A stretch of 13,296 nt of DNA, taken from contig JBIQLO010000104.1 in NCBI GenBank assembly GCA_044464175.1, forward strand, positions 1 to 13,296, written 5' to 3'. Positions 6,028 through 11,967 of this stretch are shown here, in pieces. Within the stretch, counting starts at the first letter, position 1. Each line of letters begins with the position of its first letter. Under the pieces are notes generated by a model. The model did no database searches, had not been told where the DNA came from, and saw nothing but the letters and a program-made list of their open reading frames with translations. Position numbers and translations under genes: made by a program. The DNA is from JBIQLO01 sp044464175. GTDB lineage: Bacteria; Planctomycetota; Phycisphaerae; Tepidisphaerales; Tepidisphaeraceae.

Positions 6028-7314
6028 ATGAGCCAATCTTCATCCTCGGAAAAACCGATCCGCTTCGGCGTGGTGGGGGCGCGGCGGGGGCAGTCGTTTA
6101 TGCGGGCGGCGTCGGCGGTGGGGATGGAACTGGTGGCGCTGTGCGACACATGGGAAGCGCGCCTGGCTGAGGCGGGGCAGCAGTATGGGGTGGCCACGTA
6201 TACGGATTATGAGCAATTTCTGGCGCACGACATGGACGCGGTCGTGCTGGCGAATTTTTTCCATGAGCATGCGCCCTTCGCCATCAAGGCGCTGGCGGCG
6301 GGCAAGCACGTGATGAGCGAGACGGCGGCCTGCAAGACGCTGGGGGAGGGGGTTGAGCTGTGCCGGGCGGTGGAAAAGAGCGGGAAGGTTTACTATTTCG
6401 CCGAGAACTATCCTTATTTCGCTTTCAACCAGGAGATGCGCCGGCTCTATCAGGCGGGGGAGATCGGGAAGGTGCTGTATGCGGAAGGGGAGTACAACCA
6501 CCCGATGGCGCCCCGGGAGCGCATGCAACTGGCGCCGGGGATGAATCACTGGCGCAACTGGATTCCCTCCACCTACTACTGCACGCACGCGCTGGCGCCG
6601 CTGATGCACATCACCGACACGATGCCGGTGACGGTGAACGCGCTTTCCATCGCCGATGAAGGTCTGACGGGGCAGACAGCGCATCGGGGCGATCCGGGCA
6701 GCGTCACGCTCTGCCGCATGGACAACGGGGCGGTCTTCCGGCTCATGGGGCTGTTTTTGCCGGGGCACAGCATCTGGTATCGCCTGCACGGGCAGCGCGG
6801 GAGCATGGAGAGCGTGCGCGGGCCGGGATATGGGGCCAAACAGCCGCTGCGGGTGGTGCATGATGAATGGGATTTGCGCCCCGGGGAGGTGACGGAGAAG
6901 ACCTACCTGCCGGAATTTCCCGAGGCGGCGGGCGAGGCGAAAAAGGCGGGGCACGGGGGCGGGGATTTTTTCACGAGCCTGCATTTTGCCCGGGCCATCC
7001 GCACGGGCGCGCCGCCCTGGCTGGACGTTTATCGGGGCGTGGCGATGAGCGCGGTGGGAATTCTGGCCTGGAAGAGCGCGCTGGAGGAAGGGCGGCCGGT
7101 GGCGGTGCCGGATTTCCGGAATGAAGCGGCCCGCAAGGCCGTGGAGAACGATCATTTTTCGCCTTTCCCGGAGGATGCCGCCCCGGGGCAGCCGCCGGCG
7201 AGCATCCGGGGGCGGATAGAGCCGGCGCCGCACGTGGTGGATCAGGCCAGGCGGGTGTGGGCGGAGATGGGATACGAGGAGAGCGCTGCGAACGGCGGGC
7301 GTTCACAGACGTAA
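6028..7314 (+). CDS. Gfo/Idh/MocA-family protein, GH109-like (NAD-dependent glycosidase candidate)
   Basis: A 428-aa protein with an N-terminal Rossmann fold (residues about 11-125; nucleotide-binding loop GVVGARRG at 14-21, then acidic D40 after strand 2) and a C-terminal alpha/beta domain. The EKP lysine motif of dehydrogenase members is missing; SETAACK (97-103) stands in its place. Several stretches resemble GH109 glycosidases, which use NAD through an oxidation-elimination mechanism: ENYPY (126-130), AEGEYNHP (152-159), YCTHALAP (184-191), GHGGGDF (308-314) and VPDF (360-363). The spacing E126-Y156 (30) and Y184-x-x-H187 fits the active-site residues I recall for that family. There is no signal peptide, unlike many GH109 enzymes, so it is probably cytoplasmic. 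The substrate is unknown. It has its own promoter and an almost leaderless start. Confidence 0.85.
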   Translation: MSQSSSSEKPIRFGVVGARRGQSFMRAASAVGMELVALCDTWEARLAEAGQQYGVATYTDYEQFLAHDMDAVVLANFFHEHAPFAIKALAAGKHVMSETAACKTLGEGVELCRAVEKSGKVYYFAENYPYFAFNQEMRRLYQAGEIGKVLYAEGEYNHPMAPRERMQLAPGMNHWRNWIPSTYYCTHALAPLMHITDTMPVTVNALSIADEGLTGQTAHRGDPGSVTLCRMDNGAVFRLMGLFLPGHSIWYRLHGQRGSMESVRGPGYGAKQPLRVVHDEWDLRPGEVTEKTYLPEFPEAAGEAKKAGHGGGDFFTSLHFARAIRTGAPPWLDVYRGVAMSAVGILAWKSALEEGRPVAVPDFRNEAARKAVENDHFSPFPEDAAPGQPPASIRGRIEPAPHVVDQARRVWAEMGYEESAANGGRSQT

Positions 7315-7320
7315 AAATGG

Positions 7321-7349
7321 TTGCCATCGGGCCCGAGTCGGGCAATAAT
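7321..7349 (+). promoter_or_regulatory. Sigma70-like promoter for the PilT-family gene
   Basis: TTGCCA (7321-7326) and AATAAT (7344-7349) have ideal 17-nt spacing; the predicted start is near 7356. This leaves a leader of about 27 nt holding AAAGGA (7367-7372), 10 nt before ATG 7383. The promoter position rules out the in-frame upstream start codons at 7257 and 7317 for transcripts made from it. Confidence 0.55.
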
Positions 7350-7382
7350 CCGCTGGGGTTCTCTTTAAAGGATGCACCGCTC

Positions 7383-8576
7383 ATGACGACAGTGACCAGC
7401 CCGCTTGAAAACACGGTGGAGAAGGCCGAAACCGACCAGGCGCCCCAGGTGACGGAGGTGCGCGTGGGGGAGGATCGGCGGCTGAATTTGCAGGATTTTC
7501 TCAAGACCAGCGTGAAGGTGGGGGGGTCGGACATCCATTTGCAGGCCGATTCGGTGCCGATGATCCGGGTGGATGGGCGGGCGCGGTTTCTGGACACGCC
7601 GCCGCTGAGCGATGAGCAGATGAAATCGTTTGTGGATGAGATCATCAACGCGCAGGCGGAGCCGGCCGACAAGCGGCAGATTCTGGATCACAAGGGGTCG
7701 GTGGACATTGCCTACGCCTTGCCCGGCGTGGCGCGCTTCCGGACCAACATTTTCCACAGCCGCGAGAAATACGCGATCGTCATGCGGCGCATCGTGACGA
7801 AAATTCCGCAGTTTGGCGATCTGAACCTGCCGCCGCAGGTGGAGGAGCTGGCCAACAACCACCGCGGCATCATCGCCGTCTCGGGCACCACCGGCAGCGG
7901 CAAATCGACGACGCTGGCGGCCATCATCGGCAAAATCAACCGGACCCGCGCCGAGCGGATCATCACGGTGGAGGACCCGATTGAATACCAGCACGAAAAC
8001 GCCAAGTCGCTGGTGAGTCAGGTGGAGGTGGGGACGGACTCCGAAAGCTATGAATATGCCCTGCGGGCGATGATGCGTCAGGACCCGGACACGATCCTGA
8101 TCGGCGAAATCCGCGACAGCTTCTCGCTGACCACCGCGTTGCGGGCGGCCGACACCGGGCACCTGGTCTTCACCACGGTGCACGCGACCAACGCGCCGAT
8201 GACCATCGAGCGCCTGGTGTCGCTGTTTGATCCGGCCCAGAAGGAGTTGCAGCAGACGCAGCTTGGGCTCAACCTGGTGGCGGTGTTGTGTCAGCGCCTG
8301 GCCAAACGGCGCGACGGCAAGGGGCGCATCCCGGTCGTCGAGATCATGATGGCCACGCCGATCGTGCGCAAGTACATCCTGGACGGGGAATTTGAGAAGC
8401 TCAAGGGGGCGGTGGGCAACCGGGAATCGGGCAGCCAGAGCTTCGATCAGCACCTGACCGAACTGTTCCAGAAGCAGATCATTGACGTGGGCGAGGCCAA
8501 GCGCCTGGCCAGCAATGTGGATGCCTTGAACCTGGCGCTGCGCGGCATCAGCAACAGCGACACGCGGCTGCGGTAA
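7383..8576 (+). CDS. pilT: PilT/PilU-family type IV pilus retraction ATPase
   Basis: A hexameric secretion-superfamily ATPase that normally depolymerises type IV pili at the inner-membrane base and drives twitching motility. The 397-aa protein has a disordered, charged N-terminal extension (about 1-33) and a PAS-like N-domain with VGGSDIHLQ (46-54). The RecA-like core has Walker A GTTGSGKST (168-176), Asp box VEDPIEY (196-202), Walker B ILIGEIRD (238-245) and a His box around TGHLVFTTVHATNA (258-271). The C-terminal AIRNLIRE-type retraction motif appears only as IVRKYILDG (327-335). ATG 7383 is chosen because of AAAGGA 10 nt upstream and the promoter at 7321-7349. PilT differs from PilB-type motors by lacking the long N-terminal domain and Cys4 zinc motif. 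No pilin, pilC or pilB is in the window. It lies between two MocA-type genes. Confidence 0.88.
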   Translation: MTTVTSPLENTVEKAETDQAPQVTEVRVGEDRRLNLQDFLKTSVKVGGSDIHLQADSVPMIRVDGRARFLDTPPLSDEQMKSFVDEIINAQAEPADKRQILDHKGSVDIAYALPGVARFRTNIFHSREKYAIVMRRIVTKIPQFGDLNLPPQVEELANNHRGIIAVSGTTGSGKSTTLAAIIGKINRTRAERIITVEDPIEYQHENAKSLVSQVEVGTDSESYEYALRAMMRQDPDTILIGEIRDSFSLTTALRAADTGHLVFTTVHATNAPMTIERLVSLFDPAQKELQQTQLGLNLVAVLCQRLAKRRDGKGRIPVVEIMMATPIVRKYILDGEFEKLKGAVGNRESGSQSFDQHLTELFQKQIIDVGEAKRLASNVDALNLALRGISNSDTRLR

Positions 8577-8582
8577 ATCGGG

Positions 8583-8602
8583 GCGGCCGTCCCGTTGGCC
8601 GC
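8583..8602 (+). other. Hairpin next to the ribosome-binding site of the second MocA gene
   Basis: GCGGCC (8583-8588) pairs with GGCCGC (8597-8602) around an 8-nt loop. The stem abuts GGAG (8603-8606), the likely ribosome-binding site of the next gene. No T-run follows, so it is not an intrinsic terminator. It could tune translation after readthrough from the PilT gene, or be chance in GC-rich DNA. Confidence 0.3.
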
Positions 8603-8618
8603 GGAGCGGAAATCCACC

Positions 8619-9608
8619 ATGAACATCGCGGTCCTGGGTTGCGGCACGGTTTCACGTCACGGGCATCTGCCGGCCATTGCCGAATCCGGGCGATGGCATT
8701 TGCGGGCGATCGTGGAGCCGGATGAGGGGCGGCGAAACGATGCGGCCGCGACATTCAAGCCGGATGCCGCGCTGGCCTCGGCTGAGGAGTTGTGGCGGGT
8801 GGAAGGTCTGGATGCCGTGGTGGTGGCGACGCATCTGGACTCGCATTTCGCCCTGACGATGGCGGCTTTGGAGCGGGGGCTGCACGTGCTGTGCGAAAAG
8901 CCGATGGCCCCGACGCTGGAGCAGTGCCGGGCGATGTCGGCGGCGGCCGAGCGGGCGGGGCGGCTGCTGGCGATCAATTTCAACACGCGCAGCATGTTGG
9001 CGTACCGTCAGATCCGCCGGATCGTGGAGGCGGGAACGCTGGGCAAAATCCATGTGGCACGGTTCGTCTATAACTGGTCCTGCCACCAGTGGAAGCCGCC
9101 GGAGCGGCTGGAGCATTTCATGGCCAACGGGGGACCGATCGTCGATTCGGGCGTCCATTTTTTTGACGGGGTGCGCCTCTACACCGGAAGCGAGTTCACC
9201 TCCATCGAGGCCAGCGGGGTTTTTCTGCCGCCATACCGCCATCCGCAGCATGTGATCGCCACGGGCCGCCTGGCCGACGGGAGCGTGGCGCTGGTGGAGG
9301 CGGGATGGCTTTACACCAAGCACACGCGGCAGGCGGATGTGATTTACCGGGTTGAGTTGATCGGGCAGGATGGGGCGGTGGCTGCCGACCTGATTCAGTC
9401 GCGGATTGTGGTCCACGGTCGCGACGGGAGCCGGGAGGAGACGATCGAGCGGGCGGACAAGGCGTTTGACTGGGTTTATGAGCAGCTGGCGCAAAGCATC
9501 GAAGCGGGGCGGCTGATCGGCCTGGCCTCGGGGGCGGATGGGGTGGCGGCAACGAAGGCGGCGCTGGACGCCCTGGCGGCCAGCGAGCGGGAGCATGGAA
9601 GGGAGTAA
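8619..9608 (+). CDS. Gfo/Idh/MocA-family NAD(P)-dependent oxidoreductase
   Basis: A 329-aa cytoplasmic dehydrogenase of the glucose-fructose oxidoreductase/inositol dehydrogenase/rhizopine family. These enzymes usually oxidise or reduce a hydroxyl of a sugar, inositol or sugar acid. The N-terminal Rossmann domain (1-about 120) starts MNIAVLGCG with loop LGCGTVS (6-12). CEKP (92-95) carries the conserved catalytic-type lysine. The C-terminal domain has GGPIVDSGVHFFD (171-183), with Asp and His in the usual D-x-x-x-H arrangement (D176, H180). ATG 8619 is chosen over the in-frame TTG at 8595 because the Rossmann strand starts directly and GGAG lies at 8603-8606, although 12-nt spacing is long. 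It lies 42 nt after the PilT-family gene and may be cotranscribed with it. The substrate cannot be told from sequence. Confidence 0.9.
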   Translation: MNIAVLGCGTVSRHGHLPAIAESGRWHLRAIVEPDEGRRNDAAATFKPDAALASAEELWRVEGLDAVVVATHLDSHFALTMAALERGLHVLCEKPMAPTLEQCRAMSAAAERAGRLLAINFNTRSMLAYRQIRRIVEAGTLGKIHVARFVYNWSCHQWKPPERLEHFMANGGPIVDSGVHFFDGVRLYTGSEFTSIEASGVFLPPYRHPQHVIATGRLADGSVALVEAGWLYTKHTRQADVIYRVELIGQDGAVAADLIQSRIVVHGRDGSREETIERADKAFDWVYEQLAQSIEAGRLIGLASGADGVAATKAALDALAASEREHGRE

Positions 9609-9627
9609 GGGATTTTGGGGGTTGCTA

Positions 9628-9656
9628 TTTCCATCCTCCATTCGGGGGCCTATGAT
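9628..9656 (+). promoter_or_regulatory. Probable promoter of the LolA-like/TlpA gene
   Basis: TATGAT (9651-9656) is a good -10 box. TTTCCA (9628-9633), at 17-nt spacing, is a weak -35. The predicted start is near 9663, giving a leader of about 45 nt. Confidence 0.4.
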
Positions 9657-9671
9657 TGCTTGAACTCTTTT

Positions 9672-9687
9672 TTCGGGCGATCCCGAA
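9672..9687 (+). other. Leader hairpin upstream of the LolA-like/TlpA gene
   Basis: TTCGGG-CGAT-CCCGAA forms a perfect 6-bp stem with a 4-nt loop. It lies inside the predicted 5' leader, 10 nt before the GGAG ribosome-binding site (9698-9701). It may protect the mRNA 5' end. No T-run follows on the plus strand, but six T precede the loop, so on the minus strand it would read as a hairpin followed by an A-rich run, not a terminator. Confidence 0.3.
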
Positions 9688-9707
9688 TTCTCATTTTGGA
9701 GCATTGA

Positions 9708-11000
9708 ATGAAATCGACGAAATGGATCGGATGGACCCTGTCGGCGGCGGTGGCGTGGGGATTGGCGGCGAGCACCGCCCGTGCCCAAGCGCCGGCCACG
9801 AAGCCGGCGGCGCCCCAGGCGACGGCTCCAGAGGCGGGAGCGCCCCAGGCAGCGGCTCAGGCGCCGGTCGAGATCTCTCCCGAGGCGAAGACCGAACTGG
9901 ACCAGATTCGCGCCGCTTACGGCAAGCTGCATTCCCTGAAGCTGGCCGGCACGGTGCAGGCGAACATCGACGTGGGGGGGCAGAAGCACGATCAGCACGC
10001 CGAATTCACCTCCAGCTACAGCGCGCCCAACCAGTTCAAGCATGAAGTGCCGGGACAGATCGTCGTGGGGTCGACCGGTGAGAAGGCCTATATCTACAGC
10101 GCCAAGGAGCAGCGGTATCTGCAGGTGGACGCCCCCAAAGGGAAGGTGCCCAGCCAGCAGCAGCCGCCGTTTGTGGCGCAGTTGCTGGGGCGGGAGAACC
10201 CCTCGCTGCTGATGGCGCTCTCCTCGGATGCGGCGGCCGAACTCACGGCCGGGGCAACGAGCGTTCAGAAGACGCCGGATGTGAAAGTAGGGGACACCGC
10301 TTATACGGCGCTGAAAATTGAGGCGGCCCACGGCACGGAGCATGTCCTGGTTGATTCCAAGACGCACCTGGTGAAGCAGGTGGAGCTGGACTTGTCCAAG
10401 ATGCTGGAGAAGCAGGGCGCGCCGAATGTGAAGCAGGCGGTGCTGACGTTTAATTACACGCAGGCGCAGGCCGATGCCCCGGTGAAGGCGGAGCAGTTTG
10501 CCTGGACGCCGCCGGCCGATGCGTTGGACGCCTCCAAGGCGCCTCCGGCGCAGCCGAAGGCGGAGGCGGAGTCGCTGACGGGCAAGCCGGCCCCGGATTT
10601 TACGCTGGAAGGGCTGGATGGGAAGCAGCAGACGCTCTCGAAGATGAAGGGGAGCGTCGTGGTGCTGGATTTCTGGGCCACCTGGTGCCCGCCCTGCCGC
10701 GAGTCGCTGCCGCACCTGGATGCGCTGAAGAAGGAACTGGCGCCCAAGGGGCTGAAGGTTTTTGCGGTGAACATTCAGGAGGAGAAGCCCAAGGTTGAGG
10801 AGTACATCAAGAAGAACAACCTGACGTTCGCGGTTCTGCTCGATGCGCAGGGGAAGGTCGCGATGGATTACAAAGCCAACGCGATTCCCCAGACCGTCGT
10901 GGTGGGCAAGGATGGCACGGTGAAGAAGGTGTTCGTCGGCTTCGGGCCGGACACCGAGAAGAACCTCCGTCAGACCGTTGAAGCGGCGATGAAGGAGTAA
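9708..11000 (+). CDS. Secreted LolA-like domain fused to a TlpA/ResA-type thiol-disulfide oxidoreductase
   Basis: A 430-aa exported protein. Residues 1-26 form a signal peptide: basic MKSTK, hydrophobic core WTLSAAVAWGLAAS and an ARA-Q cleavage site. An Ala/Pro/Gln linker (27-53) follows. Residues about 57-267 resemble the DUF2092/LolA-like beta-sandwich proteins that bind lipid or lipoprotein (phrases such as LHSLKLAGTVQ, VVGSTGEKAYIYSAKEQRYLQV and LVDSKTHLVKQVEL). After a second Pro/Ala linker (268-288), residues 289-430 form a thioredoxin-fold TlpA/AhpC-TSA-like domain. Its active site is WCPPC (326-330, in DFWATWCPPCRES) and its cis-proline is IPQT (P394). It probably reduces or exchanges disulfides in the periplasm, perhaps on a lipoprotein held by the N-domain. 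ATG 9708 has GGAG at 9698-9701 with 6-nt spacing. It converges with the PEP-CTERM gene. The domain roles are inferred from the folds. Confidence 0.88.
   Translation: MKSTKWIGWTLSAAVAWGLAASTARAQAPATKPAAPQATAPEAGAPQAAAQAPVEISPEAKTELDQIRAAYGKLHSLKLAGTVQANIDVGGQKHDQHAEFTSSYSAPNQFKHEVPGQIVVGSTGEKAYIYSAKEQRYLQVDAPKGKVPSQQQPPFVAQLLGRENPSLLMALSSDAAAELTAGATSVQKTPDVKVGDTAYTALKIEAAHGTEHVLVDSKTHLVKQVELDLSKMLEKQGAPNVKQAVLTFNYTQAQADAPVKAEQFAWTPPADALDASKAPPAQPKAEAESLTGKPAPDFTLEGLDGKQQTLSKMKGSVVVLDFWATWCPPCRESLPHLDALKKELAPKGLKVFAVNIQEEKPKVEEYIKKNNLTFAVLLDAQGKVAMDYKANAIPQTVVVGKDGTVKKVFVGFGPDTEKNLRQTVEAAMKE
9810..9869 (+). repeat. Imperfect 30-bp tandem duplication in the Ala/Pro linker
   Basis: GCGCCCCAGGC occurs at 9810-9820 and again exactly 30 bp later at 9840-9850, followed each time by a related GCGGCTC- or ACGGCTC-like stretch. 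At protein level this gives two copies starting APQA. It lies in the disordered linker after the signal peptide, where length changes should be tolerated. Confidence 0.5.
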
Positions 11001-11034
11001 ACGGGCACAGGACCTGACTGTCTCCGAGGGTAAA

Positions 11035-11079
11035 CCATCCGGCCCGTGATGCCTTAAGCATCACGGGCCGGATGGCTTT
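11035..11079. terminator. Strong bidirectional intrinsic terminator between convergent genes
   Basis: CCATCCGGCCCGTGATGC (11035-11052) and GCATCACGGGCCGGATGG (11058-11075) form a perfect 18-bp stem with loop CTTAA. On the plus strand CTTTT follows; on the minus strand TTTA follows. It lies 35 nt after the stop of the LolA-like/TlpA gene and 41 nt after the stop of the minus-strand PEP-CTERM gene, so it can end both transcripts. Confidence 0.85.
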
Positions 11080-11115
11080 TATGCGGCAGGGGTTGTCCGG
11101 CAACATCGGCCCGCT

Positions 11116-11940
11116 TCACCGCCGCCGGCGCATCAGCCAGACGCCGCCCAGCATCAGCACGCTCAGCCCCGCCGGCTCGGGCAGAGAGGAGATGTCCAGG
11201 GTGATATTGTCCAGCGCCACTCGGCCGGTCATTTTGGAGCTGCTGTGGACGATCAGTTGCTGGAACTGATTGCCTGTGCCAAGTTCCCCGACAGCAAACT
11301 CACTGGTGCCGCTGGAATTCTCCAGCGCGGTTCCATCAAGCTTGTAAATGATGCTGGAGTTGCCGCCATTGAGCGTGAGGATGGCTTGGAGTGTATGCGC
11401 CGCATCGAGACTGGCGATTGTCGTGGCATCCTCGGTCACATTGCCGGTGCCGGTCTGATGCTGAAATGAGATGGCGCCATTCGTGACGTCGATCTGCAGT
11501 TGCGTGATGACCACATTGCCGCCGACCACGTTCTGGGCCGCCCAAAATGGAAATCCGAACGAGCCGGTCGCGCCGCTGACATCACCGTCGATCTGGAAGT
11601 CGACCTTGAAGTCGAGGATGCCGCGGGCGACCTGGTCGGCGGCATGGGGCGTCAGAAAAAGGCCGGCGGACTTCTGGTCCACATCGACAACGGCGAACTG
11701 GCCGTCGCCGAAACCGGTGAAATAGGTGGGGGTGGCGGTCTTGATCAGGACATAGCTGCTGCTTTGAAGACTGCTGGGATTCGTGTTGGCCGGGGGGGCG
11801 TCGGCCGCGGCCGCGGTGGCCGGATGATCTCCTGTATCTGCGTTGAAATTGATGTCAAAAATCGTCGCGGCCCGGGCCGCGGGCAGCGCCAAGCCCAAAG
11901 CCGCCCCGGCGGCCAGGGATATCGCGAGCATTTTCCGCAT
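11116..11940 (-). CDS. PEP-CTERM sorting-domain protein
   Basis: A 274-aa exported protein. The N-terminal signal peptide (basic MRK, core LAISLAAGAALGLALPA, likely cleavage near ARAA at 22-25) is followed by a mature region rich in Gly, Ser, Thr and Asn. That region looks like a beta-sandwich of the LamG/concanavalin type, with alternating hydrophobic strands such as VVITQLQIDVTNGAISFQ and IVHSSSKMTGRVALDNITLDI. The C-terminus is a PEP-CTERM tripartite tail: LPEP (253-256), a hydrophobic segment and a final RRRR. In known systems exosortase recognises this tail, which anchors or releases the protein at the cell surface. ATG 11938-11940 has AGGAGG (plus-strand 11947-11952) with 6-nt spacing, a very strong site. 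It starts 27 nt after the glycosidase-like gene and is probably in its operon. Confidence 0.85.
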   Translation of the reverse strand: MRKMLAISLAAGAALGLALPAARAATIFDINFNADTGDHPATAAAADAPPANTNPSSLQSSSYVLIKTATPTYFTGFGDGQFAVVDVDQKSAGLFLTPHAADQVARGILDFKVDFQIDGDVSGATGSFGFPFWAAQNVVGGNVVITQLQIDVTNGAISFQHQTGTGNVTEDATTIASLDAAHTLQAILTLNGGNSSIIYKLDGTALENSSGTSEFAVGELGTGNQFQQLIVHSSSKMTGRVALDNITLDISSLPEPAGLSVLMLGGVWLMRRRR

Positions 11941-11967
11941 GAGTCTCCTCCTGCCAAAGGGTTCGGA

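Noticed and set aside
7257..7382. Earlier in-frame starts at 7257 and 7317 for the PilT-family gene
   Set aside because: A good promoter at 7321-7349 and AAAGGA before ATG 7383 favour the later start; the earlier one overlaps the upstream gene.
8652..10715. 687-aa minus-strand open frame opposite the second MocA gene and the LolA-like/TlpA gene
   Set aside because: Antisense shadow crossing a promoter region and two recognised genes; no domain is visible.
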